The translations under genes and the position numbers were made by a program. DNA of 64,000 bases from a virus. Under the pieces are notes generated by a model. The model ran no database searches and was not told where the DNA came from. It saw only the letters and a program-made list of their open reading frames with translations. The stretch is from positions 30,498 through 94,497 of IMG/VR virus record IMGVR_UViG_3300006802_000076. One strand, given 5' to 3'. The first letter of the stretch is position 1, and the number at the start of each line of letters is the position of its first letter. Below, piece after piece: positions 25,952 to 34,968 of this stretch.

Positions 25952-27168
25952 ACTACGAAATTAAACTTCTTAATTCCATTATTGACACGGGTGACTATGT
26001 GGAAGCCGTCAATGGAGGGGTAGAGAATGTATTCATCGAATACAGGGATATCTGGAACTTCATTGTTAACCACTACGATCAACACTCTAAAGTTCCCTCA
26101 AAGGAGACTGTTAAGGGGCATTTTACTGATTTTGATTTTTTTAATACGCCAGAGCCTCTTAATTACTACGTTGATCAGGCTCGTAAGGAGTCTCTAGCCT
26201 TTCAGACTAGACAGATTGTAGCTAAGGCGCATTCTATTATTTCTGATTCCGGTCCAAAGGATGCGTTAGCGTATCTGATGGAGAATACTAGTAAGCTTTA
26301 TAAGTATTCTTCATCTCTTAAAGATACAGATCTAGTTAGTGAATGGCGTGATCGCTTCTTGGATTTGAAAGAGCGGTCTGAGAATCCTAATAAGCATTAT
26401 ATTGGTATCCCTAGCGGTATTGATGTTATTGATAAGACGTTTGGTGGCTGGCAAGCTGGCGACTTTATTGTTCTTCTTGGGTGGACTGGTGTTGGTAAGT
26501 CATTTATTGCAAGACTGTTTGCAGTTAATGCATGGCGTGCTGGCTACCGTCCTATGATTATCTCTCTTGAGATGAATAAGAAGCAGGAAGGTCAGCGACT
26601 TGATACCTTACTTAACAATGGTGAAGGGTATTTTACAAATACGGATTTAATTAAAGCTAATCCAAACATTGTTGATACTTATGAAAAGTGGGGCGAGAAC
26701 ATGTTTAAGGACAAGCCGCCCATTTATCTGATCACATCAGAGGGGCTTGAAACTGCCGATCAAAATATGGTGCAGGCTAAGATTGACCAGTATCAACCTG
26801 ATATGGTTATCTTGGACTATCATGGACTCTTTGACGATTCATCAGGCGCAAAGAATGAGACAGAGAAGGCTAAGAATCTGTCTAAGGCGTTTAAGAGGAT
26901 CGCTGTGAAGAACAATGTTCCTATTATTGATGTCGCAGCGGTTACCATGTCTGATGGGCATGGTGATAGACCACCTGAGCTTGAAGAGGTTGCTTGGTCG
27001 AAGCAGTTGGCTTATGATGCTGATCTTGTTTTAGCTATTCATCGTGAGTTTAACTCCGATCAATTTCAGGTAGTGTCTAGAAAAGTTAGACGGGCAACAC
27101 ACTTTGGGTTCTATCTACGATGGAATCTTGAAACTGGAGAATGGAGAGAAGAATGGGACGTGGGGTGA
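25948..27168 (+). CDS. dnaB: DnaB-like replicative helicase
   Basis: A 406-residue RecA-fold helicase starting at TTG 25948 (TTGA overlap). Residues about 177-184 form Walker A (GWTGVGKS), preceded by GIPSGIDVIDKTFGGWQAGDF, the standard entry of the DnaB C-terminal domain. Walker B is MVILDYHG near residue 290, followed by the sensor segment IIDVAAVTMSDG. The N-terminal domain is short compared with bacterial DnaB (about 460). It would unwind DNA at the fork with the primase and DnaE encoded downstream. Confidence 0.9.
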   Translation: MNYEIKLLNSIIDTGDYVEAVNGGVENVFIEYRDIWNFIVNHYDQHSKVPSKETVKGHFTDFDFFNTPEPLNYYVDQARKESLAFQTRQIVAKAHSIISDSGPKDALAYLMENTSKLYKYSSSLKDTDLVSEWRDRFLDLKERSENPNKHYIGIPSGIDVIDKTFGGWQAGDFIVLLGWTGVGKSFIARLFAVNAWRAGYRPMIISLEMNKKQEGQRLDTLLNNGEGYFTNTDLIKANPNIVDTYEKWGENMFKDKPPIYLITSEGLETADQNMVQAKIDQYQPDMVILDYHGLFDDSSGAKNETEKAKNLSKAFKRIAVKNNVPIIDVAAVTMSDGHGDRPPELEEVAWSKQLAYDADLVLAIHREFNSDQFQVVSRKVRRATHFGFYLRWNLETGEWREEWDVG

Positions 27169-27347
27169 CTGAGCCTTTCTATGTTTTGGACGGGCAGGCT
27201 AAAGATATTGAAACCATCATCAGACTTAGACCTTGGATGGAAGACGAGGTTCGTATGGAGCATGGTTTTTTCAATAAAACTGGTTTAATCACAGACTACG
27301 ACAAGGCTAAAGAGACTTTTGACTTTAAAATTGAGTTCTTTCGCTAA
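27153..27347 (+). CDS. Small protein between helicase and primase
   Basis: A 64-residue protein; ATG 27153 is chosen with GGAG 6 bases upstream (ATG 27141 and GTG 27165 are alternatives). It overlaps the helicase end and primase start. No family is recognised; the placement suggests a replisome accessory. Confidence 0.5.
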   Translation: MGRGVTEPFYVLDGQAKDIETIIRLRPWMEDEVRMEHGFFNKTGLITDYDKAKETFDFKIEFFR

Positions 27348-28251
27348 TATAGAGAAATCAATACTTGACTTACTCAATGATAAGGGTATTGAGATTCATG
27401 CCCAGTCAAGTAACGAGGTGGCAATCTATTGCCCTTTCCACAGGAATGAAAACAGCCCTGCTCTGTATATAAACACTAAAACTGGACTGTGGCAGTGTTT
27501 CAATCCTTCTTGTGGTAAAAAGGGCAACTTTCGACAACTTTATTATCACATTGCTGGTAAAGAGTTCGGTCGTGAGTGGATTCTTGATCCTGTTAATCTT
27601 CAACGAGAGCTTGATAATGCTCTTAAGATTGATGATTACGACGATGAGTTGTCTTTGGATTCCGTGGAGATAGATTACGAGTCTGACGAGGATCGTCTGT
27701 TGCTACAGCCCTTTATTGACAGGGGTTATAGTTATGAGACTCTAATGGCATTTGAAATCGGTTATTCAAAGATTAAAGATAGGATTGTAATCCCTGTTCG
27801 TGATCAGTCTTTTAAACTTGTTGGTTTAATCGGTCGTGCTGTTCATGATTGGCAAGATCCACGCTATCTTTACAATAAAGGGTTTAAGAGAGCCGATGTA
27901 TTATTCAATATACAGAACGCAAAATCTTATGACTCAGTTATAATATGTGAAGGTAGTCTTGACGCTATCAAGATAGCGCAATCCGGTTATAAAAACGTTG
28001 TTGCTACTCTTGGTGCAAAAGTGTCGCCAAATCAGGTAAAGATGATTAAGAAGTTTTTTGATAAAATTATTGTCTTTTCTGATGCGGATGAGGCCGGTGA
28101 CGCGATGAAGCGTGCTATACTGGCGGAGTGTTGTGGCAAAGAGATCTATACGGCTTCCATCCCTGATGGGCTTAAAGATCCCGGCGACATGACTGACAAG
28201 CAAATACAACAAGCTATTGAGCAAAGTACAATTTACATAGGAGATTTTTAA
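27319..28251 (+). CDS. dnaG: DnaG-like DNA primase
   Basis: A 310-residue primase starting at TTG 27319. Residues near 38-60 form the zinc-binding CPFH...CFNPSCG motif. The TOPRIM core follows, with CEGSLDAI near 210 and FSDADEAGD near 252, which carry the catalytic Glu and Asp residues. It is shorter than bacterial DnaG and lacks the helicase-binding domain. It makes RNA primers for the phage DnaE. Confidence 0.9.
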   Translation: MTLKLSSFANIEKSILDLLNDKGIEIHAQSSNEVAIYCPFHRNENSPALYINTKTGLWQCFNPSCGKKGNFRQLYYHIAGKEFGREWILDPVNLQRELDNALKIDDYDDELSLDSVEIDYESDEDRLLLQPFIDRGYSYETLMAFEIGYSKIKDRIVIPVRDQSFKLVGLIGRAVHDWQDPRYLYNKGFKRADVLFNIQNAKSYDSVIICEGSLDAIKIAQSGYKNVVATLGAKVSPNQVKMIKKFFDKIIVFSDADEAGDAMKRAILAECCGKEIYTASIPDGLKDPGDMTDKQIQQAIEQSTIYIGDF

Positions 28252-28253
28252 TA

Positions 28254-28892
28254 ATGTTTCAAACACTTAAGACACTGCAAGATATTGAAAAGAGCATCCC
28301 AAAGGTTGGCGGAGAGGGCGGAGGTAAGAAGTTCTTCAACCTCAAGTCAGGTGAAACTTACAAGATTCGCTTCCGTCAGGAATTGACTGAGGATTCAAAG
28401 AACTTTAATGAAGAAGATGGCACCGGTATTATTGTCCCGGTTGTGACTTCCCCTATTAACTGGAAGTGGCGTTGCGCATCGACAGCGCAGATGCCTGAGC
28501 ATTCATATCGTTGCTGGGCGTCAGAGCAGATTGTTCAGGACGGTCGTTGGCGACCAAAGCCACACCTTCTGATTAACATCGCTGTGGAAATGGACGGTGT
28601 CTGGGAGGCGCGAGTCCTTGATACAACTTTCAATCAACGCCATATTGGGATTATGCTTACTGAGTATGCTAAGGAGTTTGGTACGATTACCAATCAGGTA
28701 TTTAAGTACAGCAGAACTGGATCTGGCGCTCAGGATACGAATTACAGTTTGATCCCTCTTGGGCCATCTGATCCTGACCCTGCCATTGCATCGCTGCCTA
28801 TGCACGATTTGGGTAATGTGTATATGGTCCTTGGTTACGATAAGCAGAAGTCATTCCTCACCACTGGTGAGCTTAATAACGATAGCTGGTAA
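28254..28892 (+). CDS. Probable single-stranded DNA-binding protein
   Basis: A 212-residue protein. It has the start pattern of phage ssDNA-binding proteins (GGKKFFNLKSGETYKIRFRQEL) followed by a central aromatic/basic region (INWKWRCAS, YRCWASEQ, WRPKPHLLINI) consistent with an OB-like fold. Codon use is C-richer than the neighbours, suggesting high expression. Directly downstream of the primase. The assignment is by pattern and context. Confidence 0.65.
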   Translation: MFQTLKTLQDIEKSIPKVGGEGGGKKFFNLKSGETYKIRFRQELTEDSKNFNEEDGTGIIVPVVTSPINWKWRCASTAQMPEHSYRCWASEQIVQDGRWRPKPHLLINIAVEMDGVWEARVLDTTFNQRHIGIMLTEYAKEFGTITNQVFKYSRTGSGAQDTNYSLIPLGPSDPDPAIASLPMHDLGNVYMVLGYDKQKSFLTTGELNNDSW

Positions 28893-28908
28893 TATCACTA
28901 TGTAGTGT

Positions 28909-28960
28909 TGTGGGCGGTGTGTTTTGCATTATTCACTTTGCCGCACTGCGGACGCCCACA
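28909..28960 (+). ncRNA. Stem-loop leader before the MazG-like gene
   Basis: TGTGGGCG (28909-28916) pairs exactly with CGCCCACA (28953-28960), with a smaller CCGC/GCGG hairpin inside. No T run follows, so it is not a terminator. It may be a translational or stability element of the following gene. Confidence 0.4.
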
Positions 28961-28979
28961 GCATTCGTTAGGAGTTCGT

Positions 28980-29534
28980 GTGATTGAAAACATTGAAGAA
29001 CTAATTTCTGATCTTAGAGCTATGGCCGACATAATAAATGAATCAGAGGGTAGGGCTTCTGTTGTGATGTTGAGTGGCGACCTTTTTGAAGAGGCTGCTG
29101 ATGTCATTGAAACCACACATGAACGTCTTCATAATGCTCTTAGTTATTTGAATGATTTGGTGTATGAGTATTACAGAAACACGTCGGTGGATGACGGATA
29201 TAAGCGTCCACCATCTATTGACTCTTCACTTATTCAAAAACAAAAAGACTGGTCTTCTTCGACTTTTGGGCCGGGCCGCAGAACTGAGGGTATCCTAGAT
29301 CACATCAGGAAAGAGCTTGATGAGATTCAGGCTAAACCTGATGATATTGTTGAATGGGTTGATGTAATTCTTCTTGCAATTGATGGGGCTTGGCGACATG
29401 GTGGTCAGCCGCAAGAAATTATCAATCTGGTTCGTGAAAAGCAGTTTTTAAACAGAACAAGAGCATGGCCTGACTGGAAATATTTTGGTGAAAATGAAGC
29501 CATTACTCACATTGAGATCAAAAATGAACAATGA
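28980..29534 (+). CDS. MazG-like dATP/dGTP diphosphohydrolase (DUF550)
   Basis: GTG 28980 is chosen because TAGGAG precedes it, giving 184 residues. The C-terminal half matches the DUF550/MazG-like pattern: FGPGRRTEGILDHIRKELDE, then DIVEWVDVILLAIDGAWRHG and NRTRAWPDW. The Glu/Asp residues of the EExxD-like pair bind magnesium. Such enzymes hydrolyse dNTPs and adjust nucleotide pools in phage infection. It lies beside the SSB and a deoxyribonucleotidase gene. Confidence 0.75.
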   Translation: MIENIEELISDLRAMADIINESEGRASVVMLSGDLFEEAADVIETTHERLHNALSYLNDLVYEYYRNTSVDDGYKRPPSIDSSLIQKQKDWSSSTFGPGRRTEGILDHIRKELDEIQAKPDDIVEWVDVILLAIDGAWRHGGQPQEIINLVREKQFLNRTRAWPDWKYFGENEAITHIEIKNEQ

Positions 29535-29635
29535 AACTAGAGTACGGTATTGTTTTTGTTTTGATTTTAATTTTACGATCTCTACTTCGTAGGTTATTTA
29601 TCCGCAGTCGCAATACAAAAAAGTATTTTTTTTAA
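29531..29635 (+). CDS. Tiny membrane protein
   Basis: A 34-residue frame coupled by ATGA to the preceding stop. It has one hydrophobic helix (YGIVFVLILILRSLL) and a basic end. Coding status rests on the overlap and the membrane-like sequence. Confidence 0.4.
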   Translation: MKLEYGIVFVLILILRSLLRRLFIRSRNTKKYFF

Positions 29636-29644
29636 GTGAGTGCA

Positions 29645-29746
29645 ATGCTTATTCTAAAAATCATAGCAATTTGGACTATCATTTCTATTCCTGTTAGTCT
29701 TTTTCTTGGCAAATTCCTGTCTAACATTGGTGACGGGGAGTCCTGA
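29645..29746 (+). CDS. Tiny membrane protein
   Basis: A 33-residue frame (ATG 29645, or GTG 29636 in frame) with a hydrophobic helix (ILKIIAIWTIISIPVSLFLG). It ends nine bases before a tRNA gene. No recognisable family. Confidence 0.4.
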   Translation: MLILKIIAIWTIISIPVSLFLGKFLSNIGDGES

Positions 29747-29755
29747 TTTTGCTCT

Positions 29756-29827
29756 ACCTCTCTAGCTCAATGGTAGAGCAGCGGGCTTTTAACCCGTTGG
29801 TTGTGGGTTCGAATCCCACGGGGGGTA
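29756..29827 (+). tRNA. tRNA-Lys (anticodon TTT)
   Basis: A 72-base cloverleaf: acceptor ACCTCTC with GGGGGGT (two G-T pairs), GCTC D-stem, anticodon stem GCGGG/CCCGT with loop CTTTTAA, T-arm GTGGG-TTCGAAT-CCCAC. The CCA end is not encoded. It reads AAA, frequent in this AT-rich genome. Confidence 0.9.
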
Positions 29828-29830
29828 CTT

Positions 29831-30127
29831 ATGGATATTGTAGAACAACTTAGAAAATACGAGTGCATGTGTACGAATGAACAGTGTTGTTCCTGTGCGG
29901 CTGCCGACGAGATCGAACGTCTGCGTAAGCTAGTTGAAGAATTCCTTCCTTATGCGCTTAGAGAAGCGGAGCAGGGTGTTCTTATTGGTCCTCCACCTGA
30001 AGGTGATGAGTTCTGCCAGCAGTGTGATCATGTTTGCTCCGATTGTGAACGGTATAATAGTAGTCTTGATTTCCTTGAAAAGTTTCGTTCAGGACAGTTT
30101 AACTTGGATAATAAGGAGAATTCATGA
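29831..30127 (+). CDS. Cys-rich small protein
   Basis: The ATG at 29831, right after the tRNA, gives 98 residues; the frame upstream lies inside the tRNA and is not used. It has Cys clusters CMC/CCSC near residues 12-20 and CQQCDHVCSDC near 67-77, consistent with metal binding. No function is recognised. Confidence 0.6.
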   Translation: MDIVEQLRKYECMCTNEQCCSCAAADEIERLRKLVEEFLPYALREAEQGVLIGPPPEGDEFCQQCDHVCSDCERYNSSLDFLEKFRSGQFNLDNKENS

Positions 30128-30645
30128 ACATATGTCTTGATATTGATGGTGTAATCGCTGATATTGCTGGTGGTATCAACAGGAAATTAGATAAGCTAGG
30201 TGTTGAAAATTATGACTATGCACATTGGCTTATTGGATTGTCGGATGACAACCTTTATCCAACTGTATTCAGTGATTACAATTTCTGGAGAAATCTAAAA
30301 CCTTTTACTGATGCATGGTATGCTGTCAATGGATGGTGGGAGAGGGGTTACGATGTTCATCTGATTACCGCTAGATCTTCTCCTGAGTCTATGAATACAG
30401 CATTCTCTTGGCTGGAGGATTGGAGGTTTCAATATTCATCTCTTCATTTTGTTGAGATGGGCAAAAAGATTGAAACTGTTAAAGATCTGAATGGGGATAT
30501 TTTTGTTGAAGATAATCCATATGAGTTGAAAATTGTACAAGATGCCGGTGTGAGGTGTTTTCTTCGTCGGGCTTGGTATAATAGTCCTCATTGGGAATCT
30601 TTTGATTCGATTTCTAGCTTGTTGGAGGTTGATTTAGGTGAGTGA
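30124..30645 (+). CDS. HAD-type 5'(3')-deoxyribonucleotidase-like phosphatase
   Basis: A 173-residue protein with AAGGAG before the ATG. HAD motif I is LDIDGVIAD (D6, D8), motif II is LITARSS, then a Lys (KKIETVK) and motif IV VEDNPYEL. This small-domain layout matches NT5C-like nucleotidases, which remove the phosphate from dNMPs. It would act with the MazG-like enzyme in nucleotide turnover. Confidence 0.8.
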   Translation: MNICLDIDGVIADIAGGINRKLDKLGVENYDYAHWLIGLSDDNLYPTVFSDYNFWRNLKPFTDAWYAVNGWWERGYDVHLITARSSPESMNTAFSWLEDWRFQYSSLHFVEMGKKIETVKDLNGDIFVEDNPYELKIVQDAGVRCFLRRAWYNSPHWESFDSISSLLEVDLGE

Positions 30646-30775
30646 TCGTAGGAAGTATTCTGGTCTTGAGTCTTTAGTTGTTGGTGGTGTGCCTGCTGTT
30701 TGCACTTTTCTTTATGATTGGCGGCTTGGTGTGGCTTGGTTGTGTTTTGCCTTGATTGCCGGTTCCAGCCGTTGA
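30638..30775 (+). CDS. Small membrane protein
   Basis: A 45-residue frame starting at GTG 30638, with GGAGG nine bases upstream. It has a hydrophobic stretch (LESLVVGGVPAVCTFL, then VAWLCFALIAG) that probably spans the membrane. No homolog is recognised. Confidence 0.55.
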   Translation: MSDRRKYSGLESLVVGGVPAVCTFLYDWRLGVAWLCFALIAGSSR

Positions 30776-30852
30776 TGGCCGCGCGCCCTTTGATTGGGTT
30801 TTAAAATTTTTTACTATCCGTTTGTTGTGTTTGTTGTGTTTGGGGTGTTTTT

Positions 30853-33800
30853 GTGACTGATTTTGTGCATTTGCATTGTCATAGTGAGTATTCGTTGTTG
30901 GATGGGATGTCTACTCCTTTGGATATTGCTTCTAGGGCTTCTTCGAATGGTCAGTTTGCTGCTGCGATTACTGATCATGGGACGATGGGTGGTGTGTTGA
31001 AGTTTCAGGCGGCGTGTGATCGTTTTGGTGTGCGTCCGTTGTTTGGTGTTGAGGCGTATTTTGTTCCGTCTGTTGGGGCTGATGGTGATTCTAAGGGTGA
31101 GCGTTCTCATTTGATTTTGTTGGCGAAGAGTGATGAGGGTTTGCGGAAGTTGTTTCGTATTAATGAGGTTGGGTGGAGGGATAATTTTTATTATAAGCCT
31201 CGTATTGATTTTGATTTGCTTGAGGATTTGGTTGATGGGGATGTTGTGGCTTTGTCTAGTTGTATGGGTGGGGCTATTTCTAAGGCTTTGGAGCGTGGGG
31301 AGTTTTCTGAGGCTGAGAGGTTGTCGTCTAGGTTTGTCGATATTTTTGGGGATGATTTTTATTTTGAGGTTCAGGCGTGGAATCCTCGTTCGTTGAATGA
31401 TGGTTTGATTGATTTGGCGGGGTCGTTTGGTAAGAGGGTTGTTGCTACTGCTGATTGCCATTTTCCTTCTGAGCATGATGCTCATGATGAGGAGGTTTTG
31501 TTGATGGTGTCGCAGTATCCGTCTTTGAATACTGCTCAGATTCGTCATGCTAAGGAGAATATGTTGTGTTCTGGTTCTGTTACTGAGCGTATGAATGTGA
31601 TGTATCCTGATCGTTTTTTGCGGTTTGATGAGATTAATCCGTATGTTGCTTCTGTGGGGGATGTTGCTTCTTGGTTTGAGGCTGTTGGGTTTTCTGATTC
31701 TTCGTTTTTTGAGAATACTGTTGAGGTTGCTGAGAAGTGTTCTGCTCGTTTGGGGCGGCGTGCTGGTTTGTTGCCGAAGTATTTGAAGTCTTTGGATTCT
31801 GATGATTATTTGCGTGAGTTGTGTGTGACTGCTCTTGCTGATAAGGGTCTTGTTGGTGGGGTGTATTCTGATCGGTTGGTTGAGGAGCTTGATGTTATTT
31901 GTTCGTTGGGTTTTGCTGACTATTTTTTGATGGTTTGGGATTTGGTGAAGTGGTGTGATCGTAATGGGGTTGGTCGTGGTCCCGGTCGTGGGTCTGTTGG
32001 TGGGTCTTTGATTGCGTTTTTGTTGGATATTTCTTTGGTTGATCCTATTAAGTATGGTTTGTTGTTTTCTCGTTTTTTGAATCCTGATCGTAATGATTAT
32101 CCTGATATTGATTTGGATTTTGAGGATAAGCAGCGTGAGCGTGTGAAGTCGTATTTGTCTGAGCGGTGGGGTGCTGATAATGTTGCGGCTATTGCTACTT
32201 ATGGTGTTTTTAAGCCAAAGTCTGTGGTTAAGGATGTTGCGCGTGTTTTTCAGGTTCCGTTTGATGAGACGAATAGTGTGACGCCGTTTTTTGAGACGTT
32301 GGATGAGTTGATGGCTACTGATAAGGGTAAGACGTTTGTTCGTAAGTATCCTGATGTTTTGAAGGTGGCTAGGAAGTTGGAGGGGCGTATTCGTAATACT
32401 GGTATTCATGCTGCTGGTGTTGTTGTTTCTGCTGTTCCTTTGACTGATGTGTGTCCTGTTGAGACTAGGAAGAATAGTGGTGGGGATGGTCGTGTTCCTG
32501 TTACGTCTTTTGATATGGAGGATGCTGAGGGTGTTGGTCTTATTAAGGTCGATATTCTTGGGTTGAAGACTGTTTCTGTTATCAAGGATTGTTTGGAGAA
32601 GGTTTGTGAGGTGCATGGTGTTGATGTGCGTGATGAGTCTTTGGGTTTGGATGATCCCGATGTGTTTAAGAATTTTAATGAGGGGAATACTGTTGGTGTT
32701 TTCCAGGCTGATGCTGCTGCGTATCGTAATTTGATTGATCGTATGGGTATTGACGATTTTAATGATTTGGTGGTGTCTAATGCTTTGGTGAGGCCTGGTG
32801 CGTTGTTGTCGCAGGGTCAGGCTTATATTGATTGTAAGAAGGGTGATGCTTCTCCTAAGTATCCTCATGAGGTTGTTCGGCCTATTTTGGAGGAAACGTA
32901 TGGGACGGTTATTTTCCAGGAGCAGTTGATGCAGATGGCTGTGTTGCTTGCTGGGTTTTCTTGGTCTGAGGCGGATAAGCTTCGTAAGATTATTGGTAAG
33001 AAGCGTGATGCTGCTGAGTTTGAGCAGTATAAGGAGAAGTTTGTTTCGAATGATTTTTTGACTCGTCGTCAGTCTGAGAAGATTTGGGCGGATTTTGAGC
33101 TTGCGGCTTTGTATATGTTTAATAAGTCTCATGCTGTTGCTTATTCGATGTTGTCGTATCAGACGATGTGGTTGAAGATTCATTATCCTCGCGAGTTTGT
33201 GTGGTCGTTGTTGTTCAATGAGTCTGAGAAGGGTAAGATTACGGCTTATTTGATGGAGGCTGCTCGTTTGGGTGTGAATATTTTGCCTCCTGATGTTAAT
33301 CATTCTGGTGAGTTTTTTTCTATTGATAGTAATGGTATTCGTTTTGGTTTGAGTAATGTGGCTGGTTGTGGTCGGACGGCTATTGATGAGATTTTGAAGC
33401 ATCAGCCTTTTTCGACTTATGATGAGTTTTTGAATAAGTGTTCGAAGCGTTGTGTTCGTGCGCCTTTGCGTGAGAATTTAACTAAGGTTGGTGCTTTTGG
33501 TAGTGTCGGGTTTTCGGGTGGTTTTGATCATGAGCGTTATTATCTTCCTATTCTTGGGTTTGCTGCCGGGTTAGCTGATGGTGATAATGAGATGGATGAT
33601 TTTGTGGAGCCTATTGAGGGGTTTCATGAGATTTATTCTCCGCTCAGGTTGATTAAGGGTGTGGTGCGGTCTACGAAGAAGACTCCGAAGTATTTGCGTG
33701 TTGAGATTGAGGATCAGACTTCTTCTGTTAGTGTGTTTTGTGATCGTAATTCTGAGATTGCTAATCGTGATTTCATGTATTTTTTGATTGGTGATCGGAC

Positions 33801-34233
33801 TTTGCATTTGTATTGTGATGCTTATGATTATGTTGGGTCTGAGTTGTATGATCTTGTTTCTGTGATGAGTAGGGGTATGAATCATGAGTATTCTTGGTTG
33901 TATGATACTGGTCTTGGTGATGCTTCTGCTGAGCGTAGTTTGTTGTATGTTTTTTCTACTCGCACGTTTACTACTGCCAAGGGTAAGGATATGGCGAATA
34001 TTTATGCTTGGGATGGTGAGAAGACTTTGAAGATTGTTGTGTTCCCGTTTCTTTATGCCAAGATTCGTGGTTTGATTGGTTCGACTGGTTGGTTTGCTGC
34101 GAAGTTGAAGGCGGTTAAGGATATGGATGTTTCTGCTCGTCTGGATTCTTTCACTTTGGATAATGAGAATTCTTTGATTACTGTTGATAATTATATTTCT
34201 AGGAAGGGGTTGGTGAAGCCTGATGCTGGCTGA
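30853..34233 (+). CDS. dnaE: DNA polymerase III alpha subunit (DnaE-type)
   Basis: A 1126-residue replicative polymerase starting at GTG 30853 with GGGGTG upstream. The PHP domain opens with HLHCHSEYSLLDG. The palm motifs are GPGRGSVGGSLIAF near 377 and DYPDIDLDFED near 414-424, with the catalytic aspartates. A C-terminal OB-fold segment (TPKYLRVEIEDQTSSVSVF) is present. Length is near that of bacterial DnaE (about 1160). Codon use is extreme, nearly all third positions being T or G, unlike most neighbours. Confidence 0.95.
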   Translation: MTDFVHLHCHSEYSLLDGMSTPLDIASRASSNGQFAAAITDHGTMGGVLKFQAACDRFGVRPLFGVEAYFVPSVGADGDSKGERSHLILLAKSDEGLRKLFRINEVGWRDNFYYKPRIDFDLLEDLVDGDVVALSSCMGGAISKALERGEFSEAERLSSRFVDIFGDDFYFEVQAWNPRSLNDGLIDLAGSFGKRVVATADCHFPSEHDAHDEEVLLMVSQYPSLNTAQIRHAKENMLCSGSVTERMNVMYPDRFLRFDEINPYVASVGDVASWFEAVGFSDSSFFENTVEVAEKCSARLGRRAGLLPKYLKSLDSDDYLRELCVTALADKGLVGGVYSDRLVEELDVICSLGFADYFLMVWDLVKWCDRNGVGRGPGRGSVGGSLIAFLLDISLVDPIKYGLLFSRFLNPDRNDYPDIDLDFEDKQRERVKSYLSERWGADNVAAIATYGVFKPKSVVKDVARVFQVPFDETNSVTPFFETLDELMATDKGKTFVRKYPDVLKVARKLEGRIRNTGIHAAGVVVSAVPLTDVCPVETRKNSGGDGRVPVTSFDMEDAEGVGLIKVDILGLKTVSVIKDCLEKVCEVHGVDVRDESLGLDDPDVFKNFNEGNTVGVFQADAAAYRNLIDRMGIDDFNDLVVSNALVRPGALLSQGQAYIDCKKGDASPKYPHEVVRPILEETYGTVIFQEQLMQMAVLLAGFSWSEADKLRKIIGKKRDAAEFEQYKEKFVSNDFLTRRQSEKIWADFELAALYMFNKSHAVAYSMLSYQTMWLKIHYPREFVWSLLFNESEKGKITAYLMEAARLGVNILPPDVNHSGEFFSIDSNGIRFGLSNVAGCGRTAIDEILKHQPFSTYDEFLNKCSKRCVRAPLRENLTKVGAFGSVGFSGGFDHERYYLPILGFAAGLADGDNEMDDFVEPIEGFHEIYSPLRLIKGVVRSTKKTPKYLRVEIEDQTSSVSVFCDRNSEIANRDFMYFLIGDRTLHLYCDAYDYVGSELYDLVSVMSRGMNHEYSWLYDTGLGDASAERSLLYVFSTRTFTTAKGKDMANIYAWDGEKTLKIVVFPFLYAKIRGLIGSTGWFAAKLKAVKDMDVSARLDSFTLDNENSLITVDNYISRKGLVKPDAG

Positions 34234-34951
34234 TGATGAGTTGTTTTTGATTGAGAATGAGTATGGTAAGGTCCGATATTTTAAGAATGATTTCGAGATG
34301 CTTAAGCAGGTTGGTGCTAATCTTATTTTTGATCAGTATTATGTTGTTAATTATTTGATGGCTAATATTGTTTCTTCTAATGTTGTTCTTGATATTGGTG
34401 CTCATTGTGGTTCTCATACTGTTTTGTATAAGGCTATGAATCCTGATCTTGAGGTGTATGCTTTTGAGCCGCAGTCTAGGTTGTTTGAGCTTCTTGAGAG
34501 CAATGTTGAGTTGAATGGTTTAACTGATGTTCATTGTTTGAATACTGCTGTTGGTAATCGTATTGGTGGTGCGGTTATGAATAACTTTTCTACAGATGGT
34601 GAGAATGCTTATTCTTCTCTTGAGTACGGTACTGATAAGGTTATGAATCTTGCTGGGGTGCAGGTTTGTGAGGATTCTTTGTCTGAGTCTTCTGGTGAGT
34701 CTGTTCGTATGATCACTATTGATAGCTTGAATCTTTCTGATTGTGATTTTATGAAGATTGATGTTGAGGGGTTTGAGCCTTACGTTTTGTTGGGTGCTAT
34801 GGAGACGATTGATAAATTTTCTCCGAATATCAGCTTTGAGTCGAATCAAAAAACTTGTAATGCTGGTGTAACTTCTTTCGAAGTTCTGCATGAGCTTGGG
34901 TATTTGTGTGTTAATCTGTCTGGCGACGACTGGGTCGCTTTTAGAAAATAA
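34223..34951 (+). CDS. FkbM-family methyltransferase
   Basis: A 242-residue SAM-dependent methyltransferase. It has VLDIGAHCGSHT (SAM-binding loop), YAFEPQSRLF, TIDSLNLSDCDFMKIDVEGFE and VLLGA, the ordered signature of FkbM enzymes. These O-methylate sugars or related groups. With the two glycosyltransferases at 39587 and 43935 it may decorate virion or host glycans. The first part shares the T/G-rich codon use of the dnaE gene it overlaps. Confidence 0.85.
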   Translation: MLADDELFLIENEYGKVRYFKNDFEMLKQVGANLIFDQYYVVNYLMANIVSSNVVLDIGAHCGSHTVLYKAMNPDLEVYAFEPQSRLFELLESNVELNGLTDVHCLNTAVGNRIGGAVMNNFSTDGENAYSSLEYGTDKVMNLAGVQVCEDSLSESSGESVRMITIDSLNLSDCDFMKIDVEGFEPYVLLGAMETIDKFSPNISFESNQKTCNAGVTSFEVLHELGYLCVNLSGDDWVAFRK

Positions 34952-34968
34952 AAACATTTAGGAGATGT

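Noticed and set aside
30814-33402. 862-codon open frame on the - strand
   Set aside because: It lies opposite dnaE, is Ile/Thr/Asn/Arg-rich without domains, and exists only because dnaE avoids TTA, CTA and TCA codons.
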